Positions 25,901-39,722 of a stretch of DNA of 64,000 nt are shown piece by piece. The stretch is from NCBI GenBank assembly GCA_035041965.1, contig JAPYMA010000128.1, forward strand, positions 31,931 through 95,930, written 5' to 3'. Both the position numbers and the translations under genes were made by a program. This DNA comes from Anisakis pegreffii (lineage: Eukaryota; Nematoda; Chromadorea; Rhabditida; Anisakidae). The notes under the pieces were generated by a model. That model saw nothing but the letters and a program-made list of their open reading frames with translations, made no database searches and was not told where the DNA came from. How positions within the stretch are numbered: position 1 is the first letter of the stretch; the number at the start of each line of letters is the position of its first letter.

Positions 25901-28900
25901 GACTGCACCGTAAATCAACTCAGCTCAGTCAACTCAGAAGTATTCATCACCTGAGCACGTAGTACTTTCGCCTCTTCAGCTTCAAGCGCAGCCTCAGCAT
26001 CATCCAATGCCTTCTGAAGCTCTTCCTTTTCGGCCTCTAGACGACGAACCATCTTTTGCAATTCATGCACCGATCGACCGCCTTCAGTGAGTTGATCGGT
26101 TAGGTCCTTGATCTCCATCGCGAGCGATTTGTTCTCACGTCGGAGACTCTCGATTTGCTGCAATTATTTAGTCCTCATTATATATCTGATGGAATATTTC
26201 GTTATTATACGGTGATTCATGATAACTGAGTCAAACTTCTGCCCATTGATAAAATATCATGATGAAATGCGATTATCAAATGCGATATCGCCTCCTCGAT
26301 CAATAGAGATTATATTGATGATAAAAATGATAACAATGACAATAATAATGGCAAGGTTAAGAATGCCAAACGAAATACTGATAATAACAGTGGAAATATC
26401 AATGCTAATTGAAACCAACTTCAAGAAGTTCATCTTGTGCAGTCTTGGATTTGAACAGTTCAGTGGCAAGATTGCGATTGTCACGTTGAGCGGCATCGAG
26501 TTCGGCTGATAAATCATCGGTCTTCTTCTTCCATTCTTCAACGATACGGTCAAAGAATTTCTGTTTCTTCTCCAAACTGGCCGCGTAGTTTGCAGTACGT
26601 TCAACATCAACCTTCAATCATTGCATTATAGAGAAACGTTTGCAAATAACGATAACAAATGATGATCACTAAAATAAGTTCGAAGAACGATGGGAAAGAC
26701 AACAAAAATAACCATTCTGATAATTATAATAATAACACCTAGGAAATTTGTGTTATAACTTGCTTCAGTTTTAATACCAAGTCATCCTCATCTTAAGATG
26801 GATAATATTACTTGCTCAGTAGCAGAATACAGTTGAGGAGATCCTATCAAATCAATCGTCATAACAATTACTCAATCAGATTACAACATCAACAGTCATG
26901 ATAATTGATCAATCGCAATGATCATATCAATAGAACAGGTAAATCGAAAGATTCACCTGTGCATCATCGAGATCGCCCATCAGCTTATGACGAACTTTCT
27001 CTAGCGATGCAATTTTCGCGTTTGCTGCCTCATTAACGTCGGTTAATTCTTGGACCTTTTGCATCAGTTTTCTCCTTAAATTCATCAGTTCTTATAAAAA
27101 ATTTGGTCAATCAAGCACAAATCAATCACACAAGTTATTTGTTTGTAGATGAATACTACCGGCAAATGAATTCTGATCAAATATTAGAAACTAATGAAAA
27201 TTTGATGACCGAACTGAAAAGTGAGCGATTTGATTCGGTTACCATTTGCACAATTCAAATAATTCTGTAGCACCTATTGCTTTCGAATAGTGCTATGAGC
27301 GCGTTATCATGAGAATGATAATATGACGACTAGTGAGAAAGACTGGTAATAATCAAAGATTGAAATGCGAAAATTCTACTTGTTTTCCTCGATCTCCTCG
27401 AGTTTTGCGATGCCCTCACCCTCGAAACGTGCCTTCCACTGTTGAATTTCGGCGTTCAATTTGCTCATCTGTCGCAGACATTCGGCTTTACCCTGAAACC
27501 ATCATCAGCATGTTCAGAGTTTTGAAACCACGCTTGAAACTCATGCGATACCATTACATCAATAATGTATTTCGTAGCCTCACTGTTAGCGCTGAAATAT
27601 GAACAAAAACAATTGAAGATGCTGTGGATTAAGATATAGTGATAACGACAAACCTCAGCCTCTTCATCGCCATGAACTCTCAGATTATCGTTCTCATGTT
27701 CAAGATTCTTCACTTGAGCGGCCAAAGTCTGTCGCTCGCTGTAAAATAGTTAAATGAGAAATAATTCTTCTCGTTTATCTCACAGAGACATGCATCAATT
27801 CGCATTAGTAGCGCAGTTTTCCGAAATGGTAAATGAGAGAAGCGATAAAATCGAAATATTTCGTTTGAGTTTGACAGAACAATCAAACATACCGTGCTTC
27901 TTCTTCGGCCGTATGTCTGGCTTCTTCAAGTTGACTCATCAGCTGTGTTTTGAGACGATGAAGACTGTTCACCTGAAAATTTTAAACAAACTCGTTAACT
28001 TATGCCATAGGCTTAGCGCTGATGCGCGATATGTTTCCGAAAGTGATGTTTCCAAAAGTTTCATGAAAACGATGTAGCTAAGGACAGATTATCAGAAAGG
28101 CAATCAAATGATAAGGTTGATCAAATTTCATGATGTTTATACTGGGACAAGGACAAGCTCAAGATTAGGAAAGGATCCAAAGAACACCTATTTGAGCATA
28201 TCTCCTCGGGATTAAAGATCCATTCACACTCAAATTTCTTATTGGTATTACTACCTACCTGGTTCTCGAGGTCCTCAATTTGGCGTGTCATATCACCGTT
28301 TTCGTTCGTGAGACGACTCTTCAACGACGTCAAGTCGTTAATAAGACGAACCTGAACTGTCATAATGCATTGATCATATTGAATTGAACAATGAGAAGAT
28401 ATTCTCAACAAAACATGATAACAATAGTGATAATGTTAACAATTTTCGATGGATCAAACAGACAAATCACGGATTACTGTAATAATCACGGATTAAATGA
28501 TAAAAGTAAATTATTGAATAAGTGAGCAGATAAATCGAGTAACCTGTTCATCGGATTTGGCTTGTAGTTCAGAGTATTGCATTTCGACAAGTTTCGCTTG
28601 TTTTTCGAACTCTTGCTTGGCTCGGCATTCTGAGTCGGCACTTGCGTGCGCCTCTTCAACGTCTCGCAATAGCTGTGCTCGGTCTTTATCACTTTTTGCC
28701 TTCATCTTCTGCAATTGCTCCAGCTGATCGCTCAACTCAGCGATTGCATCGTTGTGTTTCTTACGCAACGATGCGATTTGCATCTCGTTATTCATATTCA
28801 TTTCTTCCAAATCGCGTTTCAGCTTCGCCATTTCCGCCTCACGTTTCTTGTTCAGCTCAATTTGTGCAGCCGTGGCACCGCCTTGTTCTTCGAGACGTTC

Positions 28901-31900
28901 GCCCAGTTCGTCCAGTTCACGTTGAAGCTCCGAGCGGTTACGATCCGATTTGGAGCGTGACTGACGCTCTTGCTCCAGATCCTCTTCTAGTTCAACGATA
29001 CGTGTCTCCAACTCTTTGATTTGCTTCTGAAGTTTGCTGACAAGAGCGACCTCTTCTTCGAGTTTACTCGATGTCATCATCAGATCGGCCTCTTTCTTCT
29101 TCAGATTCTGTTCGATGTCGTGCTTTTGCTTGTTGATTTCGTCGACGTTCTCCATCGAAACTTTCAGCTCACCTTCAACCTTTCGTTTGGCTTTCTCCAG
29201 ATCCTGACGGGCTCGTTTGTCTCGTTCAACTGTTTCTTCCATCTGAAGCAGTCGGAATCAGCATTTGTGATTCATTTATAAGAATTTTATCAGCTCATCA
29301 CTTATTATTTCATTCAAAAATGACTCTTAAAGGATGGCTACTGCGATGGATTTGAACTCATAACAGAATAATTAATTGGTATTGACCTGTATTCTTAAAG
29401 TAATCGTCAGGAACCGAAATTACGCAACAATAACGGTTCACAAAGATGCCTAATGTTCATTGAAGAGCAAAAAACAAGGTTATTTGATCAAATTTCCGAG
29501 ATCATTTGATCGCAGATCGCCCCAATTGATAGGACAGCTTATCACCTTATCATTGAAAAAACTCAGGTTTATCACTGTTCTTATCATTAGATGGAACCAA
29601 CTCAAACGAACGTACATCATCGAGTTGTTGTTCGAGTTTACTCTTCAATTTGTTCAAATAGTTCACTTTGTCCTCTTCTGCTTGAAGATCTTCCATCAGC
29701 TTACGATTCATCTATAACAGAATCAATCACATTTCATTCGAAAGATATGTACTGACCACAGCAACACAATTCAATCGTTTTCATCTAATCGAAATCTATA
29801 AGAAATGAATTTTGTTCAATTTTGTCGCTGATAATAAGAATATATTGAAGAAACAACTGGGGATTGAATGGATGAATGAGCGATAAGATGAGTGAGCATA
29901 CTTCTTCTTGGTGTTTCTTTTCTTTGTTGGTTTTTGCAAGACTTTCATCTTGATTAGCCATTTCGTCTTGTAACGAACGAATATTTTGCTCACGTGCTTG
30001 CTTCTCGGTTTCAGCTCTTCGCAGTGACATTTCCAATTCCTGAATTTGGTAATCTATTCACAAATACTTATTGAGATTGTGAGATTCTTTTCATTTGAAC
30101 AGTCAAGAACAGTTACAAACAATAGGTTTCGAGTGGATAAAATCGCCTGTTATGCAGCCAAACAGCCACTTCTGACCGAAATATCAAGAATGTCTTAAGT
30201 GCATAGAATAAGATGAATCATACGTCCATGGTTGTTCATCCTGAACAGCTAAGAGAATTCGAGTATCATTTGCAGGAAAAGTTTCAATGAAGGAACAGTT
30301 TGTTAGTATATCAATACAGATGCATAAAAGCTATTGAAACGAACGAACATTATTCTTTCGTTTCAACTCGTTGATTTCACTCTCGTCCTTCTTGCGTTTT
30401 CGGTCCATATCTCCTTGGCGATCCTCCATCTCGGCGATTCGTTCGCTCAGCTCGTTCAGTTGTCGTTCGAGATCGGCTTTAGCTGCACTCAACTTGTTGT
30501 ATCGCTCCTCGGATTCGACCAGTTTAGCCTTCTCTTGTTCGAGAGTTCCGAACAGAGCCGTCTTCTCATCCGACAGCTTTTTCACCTTCAAATCATCATC
30601 ATCCATCAATTACATCAAATTTTAGTTGCTTACAACTTATCTATCCTTGGTAGTAAATCGCTTGTGCGCAAGTTGATCTTAGCGATCAGCACACTTAATG
30701 AACACTCATTCAAATCCACAGTATCATTTGGAATGAATAAAAGCAGAGTTATGCACTTATGGACTAAGCAGTTATCATTACGGAATGGATCTTTATCACC
30801 TTATCAACTCTATACGATCCTCAAAATGTCCTGAACTCATGATATGCTCCAAATATCCAATATGAGAATTGGATATTTGGACAAAAACCGTGCTTAAAAT
30901 TAGATTAGAGAACATCACTGCAGTTGCTGTGATCTCGCAATAATGGATGAGAAACTAGTGAAAGCCGAGATGAGACAAAATGTTGCTCTCAAAAAACCAT
31001 TTAGTAATTGTACGGTGAGGTAAACTAACTGACTGACGACTGAGTGAGGAGTTTCAAATTGAGTTTGTTTATAACAGTCGAAAATGTTCGTTCATGTTTT
31101 TGATATTAGTAGTCTTATTCTTTTATGCAGACGAATCGCATCAAGGCAATAAGATTGCAAAAAAAATTTATTCGCACATATGCGAACAATATCTTGTCGA
31201 ATCATTTTTGTGGATGGATAATATTGAATTACGAGATTATAGGCAGTGAGCGAATGCTACCTTTTGAACATATGGTTGAGGACTTTTATTGCATGTGTTT
31301 GAATTCGAGCGATTCGAGTTTAGGACTGCTTTAAATTGCTCACTTTCGAACATTAATTAGTTTAAACTGAACTTAGGAAAGCAAAATCTAATGTTGCTCT
31401 CTATCATATATTATTCGTATTCCTTTCACTGTCTGAATGGATGGATCATGTTGAATGAATCGATGAGGTAGACTCGACTAATATTTTGAAAGTTATTTCA
31501 ATCAATTACCACCTTTTATTGGCTTTCTTTCATTTCAACTGATCATTATGTTTTATTTCTCGAGAAGAATGCCTTAGCAATATGTGTTCTTTCACTCAAT
31601 TTTATCACTTAAGATTTATGATTTTTAGACATATGATGAATGACGTCCAAATCTTATTGCTGGCTTATTCTCAGATAATAACCATCGGCTGCAAAGCATA
31701 TGTGAATGCGGAGCGGAGCGATCGAGAGGCCTTCAGAAACGAAAAAAACAAAACCCACCTGATCCTCAAGATCTTTTCGGTTGCCCTCTTCTTTTTGGAG
31801 ATTCTGCTCAAGCGCTTTGATTTGCTCGTTAAGTTTCTCCATCTCCTCAGTGATCTTGCCAGCCCTGAGCATTGGCTTAACTCTTCCGTACAACTTGAAC

Positions 31901-34900
31901 CATTCCCATGTTCGTAGCATAATCCAGGTACGTACATTGCGTTGCAGAGTCAATAGACCTATAAATTCATCAATCTTATCATTATGATGTTCCTACTGAA
32001 GATAACTCGTTTGATTTGATATGAAATAGTTCATGCTACATTTCTATAGCGCATTAATGACAGAATATTGTTTTCTTGTCATCAGCTTTCGTCAAATTGA
32101 GTCGACTGGAAACCTACTGCAGTTTCAATGCTCAAACTGCGAAAACATTACCGAAATTTGCTAATCATAAGTTAAAGACACCTAATTACAAGTAAAAATC
32201 ATATAATTGCGGAACTCTCCATGATTTCATTACAAAATAGATCTAAGGCACAATAATGAGAATAGAATTAATGTGTTTCATCAAACACTTGATCTATTTG
32301 ATCATATTTCATTGCATTAACACATCCCCATATCCGTTCTTAGTCAGAGATTGTCTGTATATCCACTGCTATGAGGAAACACTTTTAGTGTAAAGCGTTC
32401 CCACTGGTAGACTTATATTTCTTGCCTCTCTGATTATCTCAAATCCTCACCGCATCCTTTCAACCATTCAACCTCTTCTACAGATCCCCAATTGTTTTCT
32501 TGCATCTATAATCCTTTCTTAAGCTTTCTTAAGCTTGCAATTCTGTACGATCTGCGATCGATCACTCACCAGATCGTTGTTGAATGCGTCGTCTGCAATC
32601 AATTTCTGCCAAGAATGAACGAATGCGTGATTGGAAGTTTCTGATGACCACACGAAGTTTTTCGTCTCGTTTGTCCTCAAGACGAGCCAAAATGCCGGCT
32701 TTGAAGAACACCTTCGAGCCACCCAATTTGAACTCCTCATCCGATAGCAGATTCTCATTGCACAAAACATCAGTGATCGCTATGGATGCCTTACGCTCGT
32801 CAGGTTCTTTTGCTGCTTCCGATGCCAGAATGCCGTAACGATGCTTGAAATCAACGTAGAGCATTCTGTTCGGGAAACCCTTACGGCAAATACGAATACC
32901 CTCAAGTACACCGTTACATGTCAACTGATTCAATACCAATGCAGAGTCAATCACACCTGAAAGTGATTAGATTCACTTTGCTGAGCGATTCACAAGTCTG
33001 AGCGTATTTCATAGCTGCATTATCTCTTATAATAGGAAAGAGATAATGCAGTTACGGCATATGACCATATTCCGTAACTGCATTATCTTAATCTTATTGT
33101 TCGGTAATCTTAAATGAGCATATTTCGTAACGGTATTGTTTCAATCTCACGATTCAGTGATCTCACATGAGGATATCTCATAACTGCATTATGTCAATCT
33201 TATGATTCACTATTGAGCATAATATCATAAATTGATGTAATTTAGTGCTAGTGTTAATTGGAAACTGTCATAGTAGTGAAACGATAGGAAATGTTGTTGA
33301 AATATTGAGTATGCGATAATGAATGAATCCAGATGGCAACACCAACCAGCGGCCTTCTTTTCATTGGGAATAATGCAACGAATGAAGTGCGGATGTGTTT
33401 GATAAAGCATATTCATCAGATTGTTCAACGATTCACGATAGATCATCGATACAGTCATGAACGATGACGATTTACCCTTCTTACGACCTCCTTCTGAAAT
33501 TCTTTCTTTCATTTATTCATTTCGCTAGGTTGAGATCTTTTCTCGTTTCCGTTCGAAATTTGTGTTGGTCTTATGATTTCATCAATCCGAGTGCGAAAAG
33601 ACATCGCGATTGAAGCATTTGAAGAGCATAAGCATGAGTCGTTGACTGATTATCTCACCTATGCCGGCTTTTGCAGCCTCGGCAGCCTCTTCTTGTGTCT
33701 GATAATCGGCCCAAATTTCGAGCATCAGTTGATTGTTCTGACAGTGTTTCAACACTGCAACTGCTGAGTCGTTCAACGGGTCCTTGTTCTTCTCCAAGAA
33801 GTTTGTCGCATTGTAACGTACCTGTAAGCGATTTTTCAATCGTACATCATATGAATTTAGAGATATTCCATTGGTATCCATCAGAATTCATCAAAATTCA
33901 GCTGAACTCTCTGCTAAATTCATTTTTTCAGTTCACTTATCTAACGATTGCACAATCGACATTCACTTTGCGTTTCTTTCGACATTCAGTCGAAGTTTCT
34001 TAGTTAACTCTCCAGTTAGCATGTATTTCTTCAGTGCAATTGAACTTTTTCTTCTTCAGGTGTTATGACAAAGTCTGTTGATCATTACTGAATGCGATAT
34101 TGATCTGTTGTGATCAGTTGGAAGAGAGGAGTAAGATGAACAGAGCGCTTACAGTTCCAGCGTAGTGAATGATTGCGAAGTGGGCATCAGCCTGTTTGCC
34201 TTTGGGCGGTCGAGGTTTTTGGAAGTTTGGATGTTTACCGAGATGTTGATCGTTCAGCTTTTGAACGTAAGTCATATCGGTTGCTTTTGGTACAATACAT
34301 TCTTCGTCCAACATCGAGATTATACCCAATGGCTGTAACATCATTAGAATTCATATTTTTTAAGTTATGAATTGATATGAGCTAAGTGGTTATTGGTATT
34401 CGATTCGTTGAGAATATTCCCTCTCTAGCTATTAAACGTGCTGTTAATAAAGTAGTGATAAGAGCTTCTGATAAAGGTAAGACTGATAGTCAAAATGGTA
34501 GTAATAGCGATCGCAATGAGAATAATAATCCTGTCAGTAATCATAATGCTAATCTGAAATGAGTTAACCTTCTCGATCAGTTCAATGCAAGCTTGCAAAT
34601 CGAGACCGAAATCGATGAATGTCCACTGAATACCCTCGCGTTTGTACTCTTCTTGTTCTAGAACGAACATGTGATGATTGAAGAACTGTTGAAGACGTTC
34701 GTTGACGAAATTGATCCATAACTGTTCGAATGAGTTGAACTGAAATCATTTAACTCAGAGTATTACTCAATGACGTGCGATTCCTCAATCCTGAGTAACT
34801 GAATCAATTGTGATCTCGCGTAGATCAGAGAATGAAACCCATAATCAGTGAGATGAGTGAAATTGTGAAGCATTGAAGTCTGATTCAAGTCATGAAGTCT

Positions 34901-37900
34901 CGAGTTTTATCGGAATTGGGATTGAATCCGTCGAATCGTGATAGAGGCCTTATTGTGTTAGATTTATGAGTAATGGATCATTAGAGTATGGGTGAAAAAT
35001 CAGAATTTGGCAGAATGATAGAACGAACATCGAAGATCTCGAAACCAGCGATATCCAGCACACCAATGAAGTATTTTCGTTCGATCTTCTTCGCGTCCAG
35101 TGTCTTATTGCAACGATCAATGAGCCATTTGAACATACGCGCATAAATGGCTTTACCCAAACCGGCCACAGCCCAATGCACCTAAATTCCATCGAATATT
35201 ACTTTTACTCTAGCAAGTACAACATCGATTTGAAGGAATTTCTTTATCATTCTGTGATGATCTAGTGAATCTGAGTTATCGTTCGGAGTGGCGGCTTGGT
35301 TACCTGCTCAAGATTCTGGCCTTTGTTAACCCATTCTGTGCCGACACGTACACGAGGTTTAGTGAGAGCCTTCAGGAACTCGTCTGCATCAACGCCGAAA
35401 CAGTAGCCAGCGTTTTTGGCATCTGAAGATGAGTTTTTGAAGTTTATCCAGTGAATTGGGTTTTGCTCGACAAGTAGTCAAAATTACGAGTAAAAATTTT
35501 AGATTTCATTGACAGGTCTTTTTGCCTTTGTCAACTGTGAATGTTTTCGAATGTTGGATTGTAAGTAATGAAAAACAAAAACGTCTTGAAGACCTTCATC
35601 TCCATCCGGTTCAGCTTGTTCCTCGCGAGGACGTTGCTTGAATTTCATTTCACCCATATGCATGATACCAGCGGTACTGGCATAGAGATTGTGCGTTTCA
35701 ATATCTTCGAAACCCATCACATCGAACGCCTCCTTCAATATCAAGTGTGTTGGTTAGAACCAATTCATCAGAATTCAGTATATCTAGCAATATCCTATAT
35801 ACTTCTGGCCTCAATTGAGCTTGATCACCTATGATTCTTTGTCAATACTCCGAAATTATCGCAGAAAGATATTCTAATCAGTACATATATCATATCAGCG
35901 CTTCAAATAAGATTCTCCTTTGAAATTGTCTTGGAACTGAATTTATGACTGATTATCGAACTGCCTGAGGGAGAGCTAGTTGTATGAGTTCAACAAACCT
36001 GTGTAAGACCCATTTCTTCCTTGTCATCAACTCCATCAATGGTGAGCTCAGCTTGTGAGCAGAAGTGGTAGTATTTCAGGTCGTTCGTTAGATGTAATTC
36101 CTCTGAAAGTTTCATTTTATTCATAATTTCGATTGATGCATTCGCTTTATCGAATCGTCATCACTTAATTCGTTTGTGAAAACCAGATTTTCAGTGATTT
36201 GGAGTTATATCAATGGTAATATTTCAGGTAGAAGAGATCATGATGAGCGTTTAGTGATCAAATTGGTTACGTTAAATGAAATGTTTCTTTAGATTTTATA
36301 TATTCTCTTACTTTGATCCATTATTCATATCTTTAGGAAAGAAATTTTAGAAAGTCATACGTTTAAGTTTTGGATGATAGCCGGACATCATTTGGTAGAA
36401 AATGTGATAACTACGTTCGCCAGGCGCTTGCCTCACCACTCGAGATTTCTCCAGTAAATCTTAAGGAATTTTTTTGGTAAATCTTTTGCTTATACATTCA
36501 AGCGATTCACTTTCTGTGTATTCCATATTCAGTTTATCGCTCAAAATACTTCTTTTCAGTTAATTTTCATCACCGTCATACAATTTTGAGAGTAATTTGC
36601 AGAAATCGCCTGTTCGCCAGTGTCAATTCCCGTCATTTCATGACTGTCTTTTGTGATAGTTAGTGTTAATTGATGTGATTAACTAACAGTGTTCAATATC
36701 ACCACCAGCCAATTTGCCATCCTTGGAGAAGTGTGTTCGGATGAATTTACCGAAACGTGACGAGTTGTTGTTTCGAACGGTTTTTGCATTACCTGATAGA
36801 CGTATGGATTACCGATTTAAGTGGTTATCTTACGTAATAATGATTCAAATGAGGGTGTAGTTTGCATTTTTAGAGCATAAATTGAACCAGAAGCTGAGGT
36901 TTTTTTGCAGAAGTTATTCCTTCTGCTTTAAGTTCTTCTTTTTTTTTTAGCTTTTTGCATCTTCTTGTTCCTCAAATAGACATCTTCACTAGTAATCTCT
37001 CCAGTTTCTCTTTCTGCAGAATATTTCATCACGAGGGGATTCATAATTTCGAGAAAAATTATCGATATCAGATGTTACCGAATGCTTCCAGTACAGGGTT
37101 CGTTTGTACGATTTGCTCTTCGAGTGTACCCTGTAAAGGGTATAAATATCTAGGTGGACTGATACTCATTCAAATTTTGTGATTATTGTGCATGATTCGA
37201 TGTTTTTTCAGTAATATTTCCAAACGACAATTTTTAACTTCGGATATATTCTTTGAACAGTCACAAATCTTTTCTACTGATCGTTTTTGATGATTTCAGT
37301 GGTGCTTAGCAGAGACTGATTGAATAGTTATCGCTCTGTATTGATCAAAATGGTTAACGTTATCGGAAAAGGTGGAAACAGTAACGTATCGCTTGAAATT
37401 CTATTTCTTTGAGGTGATTTTTGAGTTTGGATTGTAAAAAGAGTGTGTGGCATCGAGGAACTAAAGTTGAATCCAGCTGAGTCTAGTCTCAAGATATCCT
37501 TGGATCATTGCAGTGAACGATTGAAGTGACTCACTCCTTTGGCACCCTCCTCTTTGCCTTGTTGACTTGCGCCAACAATTGCGAAGTAAGCAATTACTTT
37601 CTTTGTGTTTTCGGTTTTACCTGCACCAGATTCACCGGTGATCAGCATTGACTGATTCTCGCGATCTGGAAAGGTTCAGTTGATCACCAAAACAATCACA
37701 TCAATTTGTGGTATTTATTTTATTTATCATCCGGTTTTTGTTTTGATATTCTCTGGTAATCGGACATCTCTTAGTAATTTTTAAAGGTTCTGCTATTTAG
37801 TATTTTTGGGTGAGTTTAGTATTGATTTGATATTTTGAGTGACTTTGATATCGAAGTTATTCTTTGATTGATATTGGAATTTTTGATTAGATCAATGGAA

Positions 37901-39249
37901 AATAACAATAGTAGTAGTTCGGATGAAGGTTTGAATGGCATTTGCGATGGACAGTGAGAAATGTTTAAGTTGACAGTGATAGATTACCAATGAGAATATT
38001 TCGGTAGGCCTCGTCTGAAACAGCGAACAAATGCGGTGGCATTTCGTTACGTCGTCTTCCCATATAGTGTCTGATGATACTTTCAGTGTAGATCGGTAGT
38101 CGTTTGTATGGATTTATGACAACACAGAATAATCCGGAATAGGTCTGCAATTTAGTAAGGATGTTATGCATGACGCTTTGATGGCGAGCTTAGTCGTGTT
38201 TGAGCTTAATTCAAATGATCACTATGATCAAATGGAGAATGTCTCTGGAAATCAGAGTTATTCCATTAATTGAGCTGGATTCCTATAGGAACTATGGAAT
38301 TTGCTTTGATACTAGGATTTTGATTAGATCTGTTAACGATGATGGTGGAATTTTTGGTTTTTTCATTAGTGGAATTGAAAAATGGAATTTCTATTAGAGA
38401 ATTCATTCATTCATGCCATTTCTGGGTGTGGTTAGAAGATGGCAAAGGATATTGATAGAATGGATGATGTAATGGGAAACGAACATAAATCATCATCGAA
38501 TAGTAACGCTCTTTGAGGTTATTCAACACTGACGCCTCGTTCAAGAACGTCAAATTGGCCATATCTTCGGTCTTGCTGAATTTCGGTGGATTCATCTCTT
38601 GAACTTCATCCTTTTTCACTGTCACTTCGTTTCCTTTTACGGTCACTACTGTCACTTTATCGCCTGTTGCCGATTTGACTTCGGCCGCAATGAAACCTGA
38701 CAAATGATCATTTTGTTGAGTTGATCAAATTTCGATCAGTCAGTAATTATCATTCAAGGATTCACTAATCAATAAAGCTAATTGATAAGTGATTTGATTT
38801 GTACCACTTATGGATATGGATAACATTGTGGATATTTTGATCGACTGCATGATTAGCAGGTAGATCAATTCAGTGATCGATTCAATACTATGGCAATTTC
38901 AATGCAGTTTTTTTGCAATATTTTGATTCATATATTTGAGATATTAATTGATTGGAATGAAGATTTCGTTATCAGTTTCAGTTTAGCAATTGAACGGCAA
39001 CATTCCATCGGATAATTTTGCTTCTGAACAGAAAGAAGTAATTTGCTCATTTAGGTGTTGTGACTTGTCGAAGCAGATTGGGTGTTGGTTATCGATAGAC
39101 CGAATTAAACACCCACCATCCTCTGCATCTGGAATCCAGCAATTCTTTTTCGAGTCGAAAGGCTTGGCTGCTGAGGCTGCCTTTTCTTCGCGAGGGACCT
39201 CCAGGTAGACATAACCGGGATCCTCTTCGAATTTGCCAAGCTCTTCCAT
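22896..39249 (-). CDS. myo-3: Muscle myosin II heavy chain, MYO-3-like
   Basis: Actin-activated ATPase of thick filaments. 36 phase-matched exons give about 1968 residues, the usual length: 39117-39249, 38485-38696, 37988-38144, 37535-37665, 37079-37130, 36688-36792, 36361-36459, 35999-36102, 35594-35732, 35304-35422, 35029-35181, 34569-34739, 34153-34332, 33659-33821, 33347-33493, 32570-32956, 31759-31958, 30349-30585, 29902-30039, 29616-29711, 28544-29242, 28259-28351, 27893-27972, 27654-27738, 27380-27492, 26957-27074, 26420-26611, 25951-26157, 25686-25868, 25393-25526, 24932-25010, 24562-24693, 24228-24395, 23774-23950, 23470-23565, 22896-23123. Visible: P-loop GESGAGKT (~178), switch I NNNSSRFG (~236), switch II DIAGFE (~460), reactive-thiol helix ([15 protein letters not shown], ~701-715), IQ region and KPML proline (~845), then a heptad coiled-coil rod to about 1930. 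The N-terminal and loop wording recalls MYO-3 more than UNC-54, from memory only. Odd: the protein ends in ISNN plus seven Gln. Confidence 0.96.
30848..30881. repeat. Perfect 14-bp inverted repeat in a myosin intron
   Basis: tccaaatatccaat at 30848-30861 is the exact reverse complement of 30868-30881, with a six-base loop. It lies in the intron between exons 31759-31958 and 30349-30585. Confidence 0.85.
33015..33200. repeat. Hairpin plus ~55-bp minisatellite in a myosin intron
   Basis: ctgcattatctctt (33015-33028) and its exact complement (33038-33051) form a 14-bp stem with a nine-base loop. Downstream, degenerate copies of a unit beginning cgtaactgcattat recur at about 33071, 33127 and 33179. 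All lie in the intron between exons 33347-33493 and 32570-32956. Confidence 0.75.
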
Positions 39250-39266
39250 TTTAGACGGAACCTACT
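39250..39266 (-). promoter_or_regulatory. Splice acceptor 15 bases upstream of the myosin ATG
   Basis: On the minus strand a tttacttcag acceptor ends at 39265, and only 15 bases separate it from the ATG at 39249. Such a short leader is what trans-splicing of a spliced leader, or a 5'-UTR intron, would leave in a nematode gene. Which of the two applies cannot be told from sequence. Confidence 0.5.
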
Positions 39267-39671
39267 GAAGTAAATATTTAGTGTTAGATTTGAATTTGTT
39301 AGCGATTTTCTTCGCTAGCATGTGAACACAACGCATTAAAGAGATACGATACGAGAGCATATTTGAATAATGATTAGATACGCAGTCCTATATTCATTTG
39401 CTCATTTATCAATTAATTTATTCATTCAGTTAATCGCTAGAAATGTTTCATTATTGCTTTATAACCTTCAGAAGCAAGCAATCGTACCCATAACCGTTTG
39501 AGAAGATCACCCTACCACGAGCATATGAAAAGCTTAGCAACTGATAAGGCTATGACGATCACGACAAGATATCTCACTTAACTGAACCCAAAGGAAACCA
39601 ACTGCTATGGGAAGCCGATGTGGAATCAACTTCAACTAACACAAACATAACAGTAAGTTTGAACGAACAAG

Positions 39672-39722
39672 ATACGGTATGTTATAGTATAGTACGGTAC
39701 GTTATGGCATAGCACGGTATGA
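39672..39722. repeat. Degenerate tacggta/tagtat minisatellite
   Basis: Variants of a short ggtatgttatagtat-like unit repeat without a strict period. No function is evident. Confidence 0.5.
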